Shown: positions 31,713 to 40,497, counted from the first letter of the stretch. The stretch is DNA of 64,000 nt from Mesonia ostreae (GCF_031845265.1 NZ_JAVRBG010000011.1:43733-107732); one strand, 5' to 3'. The notes: generated from the sequence alone by a model not told the origin. Program-made: numbers and translations.

Positions 31713-32126
31713 TTAAATTTTCTTGAATTTAGTATGGCATTGTTCACAACGATACTCGTATGCTGCATAAAACGGTAAAGCTGCCACCAGCCAACTTCCT
31801 AAAAAAGCCACGAATGATTTAAAATCTTGTATGGTTGTAAAATAATGAATTTGCGTGCTGTTGCAATTAGGACAATGAATCTTCTCTCCTTCATTAGTTA
31901 AAGAGTACTTAGGCATTTTTTCCAAGATTTCTAAGGCAAAATCCCGATCTACTTGACGAACTTTTAATTTTACTCCGCCAATGGCATGACTCATTAAAGG
32001 GTCTGTATCTATCGTATATTCGTCTTGTATATACACAAGGATGCCTTCGGCTTCTAGACGCCCTTTAAAAATTTGAGCTTCTGAAGAATACTGATAATTT
32101 GCTATCACCACCCAACTGGAATCCAT
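31713..32126 (-). CDS. DUF2007 protein with split zinc ribbon
   Basis: 137 residues. The N-terminal ~70 residues match DUF2007 (putative signal-transducing protein, PII-like ferredoxin fold): VVIANYQYSSEAQIFKGRLEAEGI...IGGVKLKVRQVDRDFALEILEK. The C-terminal part has CPNC (~85-88) and CEQC (~128-131), a four-cysteine zinc ribbon. The two knuckles are separated by a ~20-residue hydrophobic segment (FVAFLGSWLVAALPFYAAYEY) that could be a membrane helix. Zinc binding across a membrane segment is odd; the hydrophobic stretch may instead pack as a hairpin. Function unknown. Confidence 0.78.
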   Translation of the reverse strand: MDSSWVVIANYQYSSEAQIFKGRLEAEGILVYIQDEYTIDTDPLMSHAIGGVKLKVRQVDRDFALEILEKMPKYSLTNEGEKIHCPNCNSTQIHYFTTIQDFKSFVAFLGSWLVAALPFYAAYEYRCEQCHTKFKKI

Positions 32127-32323
32127 ACGCTGTTTTAAAATTTTATTGGCTTTTGTACATCAAATAAATTATGCTAAAGATAAACTTTCAGGAGCTAACG
32201 AATACAAAAAAACTTCAAACCAACTATATTTTGTAAATCAATAAATAAAATAGAATACTTTACGGAATTTCTTCCGCTTTAAGCGAAATTAAAGAGAAAT
32301 TGAAAAAGGTTTAGTAAGACAAA

Positions 32324-32725
32324 TTACCCTTTCTCTTTCTCCTCTTCTGTTTCTTCCTCATCCTTTAAATCATCTCCACTATCTAATTTATGTGAGAATT
32401 TTTTATATTTCCCTTCCAACTCATCCATCACCGATTTATCCCACATTTTTACTCCCAAAAAGTAGGAAGCTCGCCCTATTAAATGAGCGCCAACGGGAGC
32501 TGTTAAAATAATAAATAGTATAATTGCGAGCACCCGTGAAGTAACTGAAAGTTCATCAAAATAAATGGCGGCGCTCACTAAAATTAATCCTACACCTAGA
32601 GTAACGGCCTTTGTAGTAACCGAGATTCTCAAGTAAGTATCTGGCATACGTAGAAAACCTACGGCCGCTAGTAGTATAAAAATAGCGCCTAAAGTGGATA
32701 ATATGATTATTAAAGCATCTGTCAT
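32324..32725 (-). CDS. mrpG: Na+/H+ antiporter subunit MrpG
   Basis: 133 residues, three helices (about 5-25, 38-58 and 65-87). The PhaG/MnhG family segment FLRMPDTYLRISVTTKAVTLGVGLIL and APVGAHLIGRASYFLGVKMWD are present. The C-terminal tail (~100-133) is a cytoplasmic acidic run of Asp/Glu/Lys (DEEETEEEKEKG), longer than in many MrpG proteins. It is the last gene of the seven-gene Mrp operon and overlaps mrpF by four bases. Confidence 0.93.
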   Translation of the reverse strand: MTDALIIILSTLGAIFILLAAVGFLRMPDTYLRISVTTKAVTLGVGLILVSAAIYFDELSVTSRVLAIILFIILTAPVGAHLIGRASYFLGVKMWDKSVMDELEGKYKKFSHKLDSGDDLKDEEETEEEKEKG

Positions 32726-33027
32726 TCGTTTCGTTTTCTCTTTTTTTCGTCCATCTCCAGCTTATTTCTTTTCTCTAAATAATACGAAAAGGCTACAGTA
32801 CTTAAAAAGGCAATTAGTCCTAAAATAAGTGCAATATCTAAGAATGTAGATTGATCATACACAATGCTATAAATGGCAATAATCGTAATCCCAATGGTGA
32901 TTAACAAGTCTAAAGCTACCACCCTATCTGCTATTTTGGGGCCCATCACAAAACGGATAAACACCAATAAAACCGATACGGCTAAAATGGGTAATATGAT
33001 ATAATATAAGTATTCTTCTACGGTCAT
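32722..33027 (-). CDS. mrpF: Na+/H+ antiporter subunit MrpF
   Basis: 101 residues with three helices. The MrpF signature FIRFVMGPKIADRVVALDLLITIGITIIAIYS, followed by STFLDIALILGLIAFLSTVAFSYYLEKR, is complete; the buried Asp in this helix is part of the proposed ion path. Four-base overlaps with mrpE and mrpG indicate translational coupling and stoichiometric assembly. Confidence 0.94.
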   Translation of the reverse strand: MTVEEYLYYIILPILAVSVLLVFIRFVMGPKIADRVVALDLLITIGITIIAIYSIVYDQSTFLDIALILGLIAFLSTVAFSYYLEKRNKLEMDEKKRKRNE

Positions 33028-33500
33028 CTTAAAATTTCAAGTAAGCGTTTTTCAAAGCCTTGTTTAATGTCTTGTATAAATTCTTCCTTATCTGTAACAT
33101 ACATAGCATGTACATACAAAACCTTGCGGTCGTCTGAAACATCTAAACTAAGCGTTCCTGGCGTTAGTGTAATCAAGTTGGCTAAAAGTGTGATTTCTAA
33201 ATTGGTTTCGGCATCTAGAGGAACTCTTACAATCCCAGGATTCATATAAAATTTAGGCGTCACCACATCGTAAGCTACTTGCAAATTCGCTTTCAGCAAT
33301 TCATACAAAAAGAACAAAATAAAAGAAATAAGCTTTGGTACAATTTTAAAGTACTTGGCATTTCCTCTACCCTGGGTAATTACATAAAGTATAATAAAAC
33401 TCAATATAAAACCAAAGGCATAATTGGAAAACTCAAAGCTTCCAGTGATGGCTACCCAGATAAATGTTAACAATATGTTTGATAGAAACCTATTCTTCAT
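33024..33500 (-). CDS. mrpE: Na+/H+ antiporter subunit MrpE
   Basis: 158 residues. Two N-terminal helices (ILLTFIWVAITGSFEFSNYAFGFILSFIILYVI) and a third (ISFILFFLYELLKANLQVAYDVV) lead into the conserved C-terminal part: MNPGIVRVPLDAETNLEITLLANLITLTPGTLSLDVSDDRKVLYVHAMYV. That segment is diagnostic of MrpE/PhaE. It starts three bases after mrpD ends. Confidence 0.94.
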   Translation of the reverse strand: MKNRFLSNILLTFIWVAITGSFEFSNYAFGFILSFIILYVITQGRGNAKYFKIVPKLISFILFFLYELLKANLQVAYDVVTPKFYMNPGIVRVPLDAETNLEITLLANLITLTPGTLSLDVSDDRKVLYVHAMYVTDKEEFIQDIKQGFEKRLLEILR

Positions 33501-33503
33501 GAT

Positions 33504-35015
33504 TTAGCTTTTGGGCATTACTGCATCTATATATTGTTGTTTATTCATTAATTCGCCTGCGATTCTAGTAGAAAGTTGTTGAACACTTTCTGCGCCAAAA
33601 CCAATATACAAGGAAACTCCCGTTAAAAAAACAATAGGAAGAAGCATTTGAAGCTTCCGCGTGGTGGTCATTTTACTAAAATATAAAAAATGATCTCTTT
33701 TAGGTAAATCGGCGGGATTTTTCCAAAATACTTCCGACCATAATTTTGCCATTACAATTAGGGTAAGCACGCTAGCAAAAATTACCGCTCCTAATACCAT
33801 ATAATTTTCCGTATTAAAACTGGCGATAATCAGAGATATTTTTGGCCAAAATCCAGATAATGGCGGAATTCCAATTAAAGAAAAGAAAGGAATAGTCATC
33901 AATAAACTCAGCTTAGGGTATTCTTTATACAAACCTCCCAACGATTTTATATTGTTACTTCCTTTAATTCTATAAATAAGACCGCTAATCATAAACAAAT
34001 TGGTTTTTACCACAATGTCATGAATTAAATAGAATATCGCTCCGGCGATTGCCAACTCTGTAAACATACCCAAACCTGCAATCATAAATCCAATATGACA
34101 AATGATAAGGTATGAAAACACTTTTCGCATATTCTTTTGCACCAAGGCTCCAATCGCACCGCTAAACAAGGTAAGAATCGCTATAACCATTAATACCTCA
34201 TCTATAAAAACATCATCGACAAAAAGAAGGGTAAATACCCTAATTAAGGCATAAACACCTACTTTAGTTAGTAATCCACCAAAAATCGCGGCCACTGCAG
34301 ATGGTGGCGTATGGTACGATGCTGGCAACCAGAAATACAAGGGGAAGACGGCAGATTTAATCCCGAAGCCTACCAAGAATAGGATGGCTGCGACTTCTAC
34401 CAAACCTCTATTTTCAATTTGTGGAATAAGTATGGCCAAATCTGCCATATTTAAAGATCCTGCCAAACCATACAACACGGCAATCGCCGTAAGAAAGATA
34501 ATAGACGCGAGAAAATTGAGCGTAAAATATTTCACCGCTCCTTCAATTTGCGCTTTTTCACCACCCAGCGTAATCAGCACAAAAGAGCTAATGATAATAA
34601 TTTCGAACCAAACATATAAGTTAAAAATGTCTCCTGTTAAGAAGGCACCTATTAAACCTAAAAGTAGAAAGTGGAATATTGCAAAGTAACCAAACTTTAA
34701 TCTGGCAGGAATTATGGATGCTGAAGAGAAACTAGATACTGCTAATCCTGCAATAGAAGTTAACAAAACTAGAGTAGCAGAAAGAGTATCGGCTACAAAA
34801 GTAATTCCGAATGGCGCTTCCCAGCCTCCAGCTTGTATAGTTTGCGTTCCAGACACTAAAACTTTATAAAAAAGTATCCCAGAAAGAACGAGACCTATCA
34901 CACTTCCTAAGATACTCATCACGCGCTGCACGTTAATGTGTCGCCAAGCAAACATCAATACAATACTCATTAGTAATTGCCACAATAGCGGATATAGTAA
35001 TAATTGCTGCATCAT
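33504..35015 (-). CDS. mrpD: Na+/H+ antiporter subunit MrpD
   Basis: 503 residues with about 14 helices of the NuoM/NuoN-like proton-channel fold. Family signs are GIFNLYVWFEIIIISSFVLI, GFGIKSAVFPLYFWLPASYHTPPSAVAAIFGGLLTKVGVYALIR (with key Lys in the broken helices) and FFSLIGIPPLSGFWPKISLI. With MrpA it forms the ion-translocating core related to complex I. Overlaps mrpC by four bases. Confidence 0.96.
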   Translation of the reverse strand: MMQQLLLYPLLWQLLMSIVLMFAWRHINVQRVMSILGSVIGLVLSGILFYKVLVSGTQTIQAGGWEAPFGITFVADTLSATLVLLTSIAGLAVSSFSSASIIPARLKFGYFAIFHFLLLGLIGAFLTGDIFNLYVWFEIIIISSFVLITLGGEKAQIEGAVKYFTLNFLASIIFLTAIAVLYGLAGSLNMADLAILIPQIENRGLVEVAAILFLVGFGIKSAVFPLYFWLPASYHTPPSAVAAIFGGLLTKVGVYALIRVFTLLFVDDVFIDEVLMVIAILTLFSGAIGALVQKNMRKVFSYLIICHIGFMIAGLGMFTELAIAGAIFYLIHDIVVKTNLFMISGLIYRIKGSNNIKSLGGLYKEYPKLSLLMTIPFFSLIGIPPLSGFWPKISLIIASFNTENYMVLGAVIFASVLTLIVMAKLWSEVFWKNPADLPKRDHFLYFSKMTTTRKLQMLLPIVFLTGVSLYIGFGAESVQQLSTRIAGELMNKQQYIDAVMPKS

Positions 35016-35365
35016 ATTTCTTCGTCTAGAGTGTTCATTTCATCCAAATCGTCTGTTTTAACCACTTTATAGGCTCGTTTTACCAGAATAATAGCAAAAG
35101 ATTGCAGTCCAAAACTAATTACAATAGCCGTAAGGATTAAAGCCTGCGGAAGTGGATCTGCATAAATACTAGTAAATACATCTGAAGATTCTTCAATAAT
35201 AGGAGGATTTCCTTTGGTAATTCTTCCTAAGAGAAAGATAAGAAGGTTGGCTCCATTGCTAATCATTATTAATCCTATAATAAGCTTTACCAAGCTACGT
35301 CTAAGCATCATATACAGTCCTGCTGCATAAAGAATTCCCGTCATAATTGCTAATAAAAACTCCAT
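35012..35365 (-). CDS. mrpC: Na+/H+ antiporter subunit MrpC
   Basis: 117 residues, NuoK-like with three helices: ILYAAGLYMMLRRSLVKLIIGLIMISNGANLLIFLLG, and DPLPQALILTAIVISFGLQSFAIILV. The loop SDVFTSIYADPLPQ contains the conserved segment before helix 3. A short acidic cytoplasmic tail (KTDDLDEMNTLDEEI) ends it. Confidence 0.95.
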   Translation of the reverse strand: MEFLLAIMTGILYAAGLYMMLRRSLVKLIIGLIMISNGANLLIFLLGRITKGNPPIIEESSDVFTSIYADPLPQALILTAIVISFGLQSFAIILVKRAYKVVKTDDLDEMNTLDEEI

Positions 35366-35366
35366 A

Positions 35367-35780
35367 TTAAGCTGATTCTGAAATAGTAAAAATGATGGTT
35401 AATGTAACCCCTAAAACAACGATATAAACGCCCACATCAAAAAATAAAGCAGTTCCTATAGAACCAATTACCGGAATGGGGTCTTGCATCCAAAGTCCTG
35501 TCATAAACGCTTGATCTAACACAATCACGGGCAATAAACCACTTAAAAAAGCAAGAGATAATCCTGCAGGCATTAAGAATCCTGGATGAAATTTTAAAAG
35601 TTTTTTGGTGTCTTTTAATCCGTTGGCAAACGCGTGAAGTACAAACGCAATAGACGCAATTAAACCTCCCACAAATCCGCCGCCAGGCAAATAATGACCT
35701 CTTAACAATATAAATATAGAGAACAGCAGCAATATAGGTAGCAGATAGTTAGAAGCCGTTCTTAATATGATTGTTTTCAT
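35367..35780 (-). CDS. mrpB: Na+/H+ antiporter subunit MrpB
   Basis: 137 residues with four helices and the MnhB motif LFSIFILLRGHYLPGGGFVGGLIASIAFVLHAFA, whose HYLPGGGF loop is nearly invariant. The C-terminal half has PVIGSIGTALFFDVGVYIVVLGVTLTII. It is separate from mrpA rather than fused, and starts 19 bp downstream of it. Confidence 0.95.
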   Translation of the reverse strand: MKTIILRTASNYLLPILLLFSIFILLRGHYLPGGGFVGGLIASIAFVLHAFANGLKDTKKLLKFHPGFLMPAGLSLAFLSGLLPVIVLDQAFMTGLWMQDPIPVIGSIGTALFFDVGVYIVVLGVTLTIIFTISESA

Positions 35781-35799
35781 TTATTCTCTTTTCAAAAAA

Positions 35800-38112
35800 T
35801 TACTTTTGTTTTCTTTCTGATGATTTTAATCTCAATTTTAAAAGTCCGAATACTCCAATGGCAGCTATGGCCAATACCGATATTTCTACCATCGTATCTG
35901 TTCCTCTAAAATCTACTAAAATCACGTTCACTACATTCTTTCCGTGCGCAAGAATATATGCATTTTCTGCATAATAGTTGCTTATTTCTTCATTTACTGG
36001 TTGTGCTAAAACTTCTAAAGCGAGAATGCTAATTAATCCGCCAAAGGCGATAGAAAGTACCGCATCTTTTACCCTCGTTTTATAGTCAGATAGTTTTAAA
36101 TATTTAGGCAATTTATACAGTACCAATACAAATAAAATTACCGTTAAGGTGTCTATGGTAAATTGTGTCATCGCCAAATCTGGAGCCGAGTAGAATACAA
36201 AGAACAAACAAATAGAGTACCCCATCACTCCCGTAGCGGCAACCGCAGCCAATCTAGATTTTGTAAATACGGCAAAACCTATAGACATAATCATAATGCA
36301 TAAAGTGACTACCTCGTATATAGTTAAGCGGGAAAATGACGAATAATCTATGCGATAGGTGGTGTTTTCTAATAAGGTGAGCGAAACTAAACCTACTAAA
36401 AATAAGATGATCACCGAGATGTAATTACGCAAATATCCATTCTGAAAAATATTCGTCCATACATCTGATGCTTTTTCAAAAAAAACAGCAAGGCTTTCTA
36501 AGATATGTTTTGGAGACAGCTTCTCGAATCTTTCAATAAAATCTTCTTTGCTTTTGGTTGGTTTCCAGAAGAAATAAGCAAGCAATCCAAGACTAATTGT
36601 TAAGACACTTAAACCTAATATTGGAGTGAAACCATGCCATATTTTTAAATGCACTTCGGAAGGATTTTGTCCTACGGAAGTCAAAATAGGTTTGATTAAA
36701 CTTTCTTGAACTAAACTAGGAAACATCCCAAACACAAAACCTAGCACTCCTAAAATGATGGGGGGCAACCAGATTAATAAAGGTGGATAATCTACATGTT
36801 CCATCCCAGTAGGTAGTTTCCCCACAAATGGTTTTATACCTGTCACATATCCCGCATACGCAATCAAAACATTGGTTGCCACTGCTAGACCCGTTAAGAA
36901 AATCGCCGAGTGGTTAAAATTTAAAGTACTTTCATAAATAAGGTCTTTTCCTAAGAAACCGACACTTGGAGGAATTCCTGCATTAGAAATAGCGGCTAAA
37001 ATACCAGCAATAGCAATAGGCAGCATCACTTTTCTAAGTCCCGAAAGTACAGTCACATCTCTGGTTTTTGTTCCTTGGTCTATCGCTCCTGTCATAAGAA
37101 ACAAGGTCGCTTTATATAAGGCGTGTACGAGAATAAACATTCCTGCGGCTAGCAAGGATTCGTGAGTTCCTAAACCTATTAAAAAGGTTAATATTCCTAA
37201 GGCTGCAATGGTAGAATAGGCTAAAATTCCTTTTAAATCGGTTCTAAAAAGAGTATGAAATGCCGCATAAAACATAGTCACCGCACCCACAATTAGCAAC
37301 GTGGTATTCCAAAATTCTTGTCCGCCTAAAACTGGAGTTAATCTAAAAAGTAAGTAAATTCCTGCTTTTACCATAGTTGCGGAGTGCAAGTAGGTAGAAA
37401 CTGGCGTGGGCGCTTTCATCGCTCCTGGCAGCCAAAAATGGAAAGGAAACTGCGCAGATTTGGTAAAGGCTGCTCCAAAAATGAGGGCTACTGCCAATAC
37501 ATAATGAGCGTTCTGGGCTATAATTTCGCTTAGCGGAATCATTTCTGAAATTTGATAGGTACCGGCAATGCTTCCAAGAATTAAAGCTCCTGCCAAGAAA
37601 AGCAAACCACCTATTCCCGTTACAGCTAGCGCCGTTTGCGCAGAACGTCTCGAATCTGGGTTGGTGTTATTAAATCCGATAAGGAAAAAAGAACTAATAC
37701 TCGTTAGCTCCCAAAATATAAATAAGCTGATGATATTGTCTGAAAGTACCAAACCAAGCATCGCCGCCATAAAAACCAGTAAATAGGCATAAAAGCGGTC
37801 TAAATAGACATGGCCTTTTAAGTAAGAAGAAGTGTAAGCAAAAACCAAGGTTCCTATCCCAGTAATCATTAAACTAAAGAGCATCGCCAATCCATCTAAA
37901 CGAAAATCTAGGTTAACGCCAAAAGAGGGAATCCACTGCTGACTTTCGGTCACAATCTGATTGCTCGCAATACTGGGTATGTATTGCAAAAAGTAAATAA
38001 AAAGTCCTAAAGGAATTAATGAAATAAGTATAGAAAGCTTGCCTTTAAAAAATTTTCCTGCGAAAGCGAGAAAGAGTGCAAAGACAAATCCTATTAAAAT
38101 TGCTATTAGCAT
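35800..38112 (-). CDS. mrpA: Na+/H+ antiporter subunit MrpA
   Basis: 770 residues, full MrpA length. The N-terminal ~480 are NuoL-like: LSDNIISLFIFWELTSISSFFLIGF, AAFTKSAQFPFHFWLPGAMKAPTPVSTYLHSATMVKAGIYLLFR, and FMTGAIDQGTKTRDV. The C-terminal half carries the MbhD/DUF4040 segment (AAVAATGVMGYSICLFFVFYSAPDLAMTQFTIDTLTVILFVLVLYKLPKY) and a DTMVEISVLAIAAIGVFGLLKLR stretch. It is the first gene of an operon encoding all seven Mrp subunits (A-G in order), a hetero-oligomeric secondary antiporter for Na+ exclusion and pH control, apt for a marine species. A CCTGCGAAAGCG motif copy lies near the 5' end (38056-38068). Confidence 0.97.
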   Translation of the reverse strand: MLIAILIGFVFALFLAFAGKFFKGKLSILISLIPLGLFIYFLQYIPSIASNQIVTESQQWIPSFGVNLDFRLDGLAMLFSLMITGIGTLVFAYTSSYLKGHVYLDRFYAYLLVFMAAMLGLVLSDNIISLFIFWELTSISSFFLIGFNNTNPDSRRSAQTALAVTGIGGLLFLAGALILGSIAGTYQISEMIPLSEIIAQNAHYVLAVALIFGAAFTKSAQFPFHFWLPGAMKAPTPVSTYLHSATMVKAGIYLLFRLTPVLGGQEFWNTTLLIVGAVTMFYAAFHTLFRTDLKGILAYSTIAALGILTFLIGLGTHESLLAAGMFILVHALYKATLFLMTGAIDQGTKTRDVTVLSGLRKVMLPIAIAGILAAISNAGIPPSVGFLGKDLIYESTLNFNHSAIFLTGLAVATNVLIAYAGYVTGIKPFVGKLPTGMEHVDYPPLLIWLPPIILGVLGFVFGMFPSLVQESLIKPILTSVGQNPSEVHLKIWHGFTPILGLSVLTISLGLLAYFFWKPTKSKEDFIERFEKLSPKHILESLAVFFEKASDVWTNIFQNGYLRNYISVIILFLVGLVSLTLLENTTYRIDYSSFSRLTIYEVVTLCIMIMSIGFAVFTKSRLAAVAATGVMGYSICLFFVFYSAPDLAMTQFTIDTLTVILFVLVLYKLPKYLKLSDYKTRVKDAVLSIAFGGLISILALEVLAQPVNEEISNYYAENAYILAHGKNVVNVILVDFRGTDTMVEISVLAIAAIGVFGLLKLRLKSSERKQK

Positions 38113-38136
38113 AGGTTTTTAAAAAATACTGAAGCG

Positions 38137-38144
38137 CAAATATA
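38137..38144 (-). promoter_or_regulatory. -7 element for the mrp operon
   Basis: TATATTTG on the minus strand, 24 bp before the mrpA start. Possible TTG 24 bp further upstream. Confidence 0.6.
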
Positions 38145-38237
38145 AAAAGGAAAAGTGTAGAATGCTTACAAAAGCATTGGTTTATCTAAAGGTTTAACAC
38201 GCTGGTAACATAGAGAAGTTGACAGAAATTAGGTTTT

Positions 38238-38287
38238 ATTATCGTTTATCAATAATTTATGTATATTTGTTATTGTAAAACGATAAT
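38238..38287 (+). promoter_or_regulatory. Large inverted repeat, probable operator of the DUF2975/XRE operon
   Basis: Left arm 38238-38255 and right arm 38270-38287 match in 16 of 18 positions as an inverted repeat (arms begin ATTATCGTTT and end AAAACGATAAT). The 14-bp spacer contains the -7 element TATATTTG at 38262-38269, and the right arm ends two bases before the start codon. A dimeric regulator bound here would cover the promoter and start site. The XRE protein at 39312 is the obvious candidate. Confidence 0.75.
38262..38269 (+). promoter_or_regulatory. -7 element for the DUF2975 operon
   Basis: TATATTTG lies in the spacer of the inverted repeat, implying a leader of only ~15 nt. Confidence 0.65.
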
Positions 38288-38289
38288 TT

Positions 38290-38799
38290 ATGAGAAAATT
38301 AATTTTACTTAAATCCTTAGTAGACTTTATTTGGATTGTAACTGGAGTTCCAGCCATTCTATTGGGAATAGCTTTAATTCCTTGTCTTTTTATCTATACC
38401 TCTATTTTTGAAACTTTTTCTATTCTTCCAGAAGAAACATTGGTTACGAATAATTTTTTGGTTCAGTTTATGGTATTGATTTTAATTCTTTCGTTCCTAT
38501 CTAGTATGTATAGTTTTTATTTATTTAGAAAAATAATACGTTATTTTCAGAAAGCGCAGCCATTTGATCTATTCGTTATAAACAGTTTTAATAAAATAGG
38601 ATGGATTTTATCTATAGCGGGTCTTGTGAGCTCCATAACGCTAATTCTTCTTAGGCTTATGCTAGAATCTAGAATTACCATTCGTTTGGGCGCGACACCT
38701 TATTTAATCATGATATGCTTAGGTTTATTTTTCATGGTGTTAAGCGAAACCTTTCGTGTTGCTAAAAATCAAAAAGAAGAAAATGAGTTAACGATATGA
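38290..38799 (+). CDS. DUF2975 membrane protein, first copy
   Basis: 169 residues with four hydrophobic helices (about 12-35, 52-75, 95-122 and 135-158), typical of DUF2975 (YoaS-like) proteins. Between helices 2 and 3 is YLFRKIIRYFQKAQPFDLFVINSFNKIGWIL, the family's conserved amphipathic stretch. It ends RVAKNQKEENELTI, nearly the same tail as the next gene. DUF2975 genes commonly precede a YozG-type XRE regulator, as here. Function is unknown; a role as membrane partner or target of the regulator is inferred from linkage. It overlaps the next gene by four bases. Confidence 0.85.
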   Translation: MRKLILLKSLVDFIWIVTGVPAILLGIALIPCLFIYTSIFETFSILPEETLVTNNFLVQFMVLILILSFLSSMYSFYLFRKIIRYFQKAQPFDLFVINSFNKIGWILSIAGLVSSITLILLRLMLESRITIRLGATPYLIMICLGLFFMVLSETFRVAKNQKEENELTI

Positions 38800-39308
38800 G
38801 AACCAATCTTATTTTAAAAACAATTATCGATATCCTATTCTTTATTTTAAGTTTAGGAGCACTTGGAGCCGTTATAATTAGTCTGATGAGTCTTTTTACA
38901 TTAGATCTAGACCTATTATCCTATACTTCTTACCCGCTACCCATCAATCACGAATGGATTATCCCTATTAGCATTCTAAATATACTCATTCCTATTTTTT
39001 TCTTTTTAGGAATTGGCTACTTACGAGAAGTCGCTAAATGTTTTCTGAAGAAGAAATGGTATCATGAAAAAATCGTTAAGTATTTTAGACTATCAGGTAG
39101 GTATTTAAGCATAACCGCTATTATAGGTTTTGTCTCCTATTTCCTTTACACATTTACTACTGAGAATCGGTGCAGTTTACCCGCTTCTTCTTTAAAAAAT
39201 CCTCATTTGATATTGTTTATACTTATTACCGGCCTTTGCTTTATTATGATTAGCCGAATATTAAAAGAAACTATTGAAGCCAAACAAGAAAACGAGTTAA
39301 CCATCTAA
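38796..39308 (+). CDS. DUF2975 membrane protein, second copy
   Basis: 170 residues, four helices (about 10-33, 53-73, 102-123 and 138-156), paralogous to the preceding gene and ending TIEAKQENELTI. The middle segment YLREVAKCFLKKKWYHEKIVKYFRLSGRYLSI corresponds to the amphipathic region of copy one. The four-base ATGA-type overlap upstream and a gap of three bases to the XRE gene show one tight operon. The copies have diverged strongly outside the C-terminal tail and may form a heteromer; that is inference. Confidence 0.82.
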   Translation: MRTNLILKTIIDILFFILSLGALGAVIISLMSLFTLDLDLLSYTSYPLPINHEWIIPISILNILIPIFFFLGIGYLREVAKCFLKKKWYHEKIVKYFRLSGRYLSITAIIGFVSYFLYTFTTENRCSLPASSLKNPHLILFILITGLCFIMISRILKETIEAKQENELTI

Positions 39309-39311
39309 GTT

Positions 39312-39515
39312 ATGCCAATAGAAATTTTCTTAGATGAAGTGCTCGAAAAACGAGGAATTAAATCGGTAGAGTTGGCTGAAAAGATTGGCATTACCACTGC
39401 TAATTTATCGATTCTCAAAACCGGGAAAGCAAAAGCGATTCGATTTTCTACTCTGGAAGCGATTTGTAAAGCTTTGGAATGTGAACCCGGAGATATTATT
39501 AAGTTGAGTAAATAA
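39312..39515 (+). CDS. XRE-family regulator, YozG-like
   Basis: 67 residues, a single Cro/CI helix-turn-helix: LDEVLEKRGIKSVELAEKIGITTANLSILKTGKAKAIRFSTLEAICKALECEPGDIIKL. It has no extra sensing domain. Such minimal regulators bind short operators as dimers and often sit with DUF2975 membrane proteins. As the last gene of the operon it probably represses its own promoter through the large inverted repeat at 38238-38287. HTH assignment is secure; autoregulation is inferred. Confidence 0.93.
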   Translation: MPIEIFLDEVLEKRGIKSVELAEKIGITTANLSILKTGKAKAIRFSTLEAICKALECEPGDIIKLSK

Positions 39516-39519
39516 AAAA

Positions 39520-39527
39520 TAAATTTG
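39520..39527 (+). promoter_or_regulatory. -7 element for the lipoprotein gene at 39554
   Basis: TAAATTTG, 26 bp before the start codon and just after the XRE stop. No clear -33 element. Confidence 0.45.
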
Positions 39528-39553
39528 TATCTTTAAGTAACTCAAACTAAACG

Positions 39554-40465
39554 ATGATGAAAACTACTAAACTTTTTATTTTCTTGTGCATAAGCTTGGT
39601 TTTAATGATATCCTGTAGCCAAGATGACACTTCACAAACAATTCTTGAAAATGAGAATACAGAAGTAGAAGATGAGAATGGAGAAGATGAAGGTGATAAT
39701 GAAGAGACTCCTACTGAATCCAATTCTTTAAAATCATTTACAGTTGATAAAAACGGAGATTTATATTCTTTTTATTTTCATTATGACAACAATAAAATTG
39801 ATAAGCTAGCTTATGTAAATAAGCTAGATGAGATTACCTATTATTCTTTTGAGTACAATGAAACCGAGAGAATTCAGGAAACGATTAAATATATAGCAAA
39901 TCCTAGCAACACTAGCGTTGACTTTTCCAATTCAAACAATTTTAGCAATGCTGAAAGTTCGCTAACTCATAGCTATCACACTAATAATAAACTCCAGGAA
40001 ATCGCCGGCTTTGGCTATGCTTATACTAATGGTTTAGTAGATCAGATTATGTCTACAACTATGTTCCCAACCACCAATATATCTTATGATGCCAATAATA
40101 AAATAGAGAAAACGGAAACCTATCTAAACAATCATGATCCGGGTTCTCCAAGATATTTTGAGTTTGACAATAAAATTAACCCCTTTTATAAATTATTTGA
40201 TGAGTTTGGATTTGTTGTGGACAAAAATTTAAGCATTCCAAATAACGGCTCTATAGCTTCAGAAATAAATAGGGTTTTAAATGATCTATACTGTATTAGT
40301 CCCTACAATATTGATCAAAAAAGAGATGAGAATAACTACCCTTCTTACAACGTAGAATATACGTATAACAATGATGACTATCCTTTAGAAGGTGTTTTTA
40401 CTTACGAAGATCAGAATCAACAAGAAGTTATAAAATACACTATTTTTTACGATTACTTTTTATAG
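39554..40465 (+). CDS. Hypothetical lipoprotein with acidic linker
   Basis: 303 residues. Type II signal peptide with lipobox LMISCSQ (Cys21), then a strongly acidic Glu/Asp/Asn linker (~30-60). The body (~60-300) has YD-repeat-like strands such as FYFHYDNNKIDKLAYVN, YYSFEYNE, NISYDANNKIEKTETY and YNVEYTYNNDDYP, as in other exported flavobacterial lipoproteins with a beta-sheet built from short x-Y-D/N repeats. No enzymatic motif. Either ATG (39554 or 39557) may start it. It has its own promoter and a shared bidirectional terminator with atpC. Confidence 0.75.
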   Translation: MMKTTKLFIFLCISLVLMISCSQDDTSQTILENENTEVEDENGEDEGDNEETPTESNSLKSFTVDKNGDLYSFYFHYDNNKIDKLAYVNKLDEITYYSFEYNETERIQETIKYIANPSNTSVDFSNSNNFSNAESSLTHSYHTNNKLQEIAGFGYAYTNGLVDQIMSTTMFPTTNISYDANNKIEKTETYLNNHDPGSPRYFEFDNKINPFYKLFDEFGFVVDKNLSIPNNGSIASEINRVLNDLYCISPYNIDQKRDENNYPSYNVEYTYNNDDYPLEGVFTYEDQNQQEVIKYTIFYDYFL

Positions 40466-40497
40466 GTACTTTTTATAGGACCAAATAAATAAAACAA

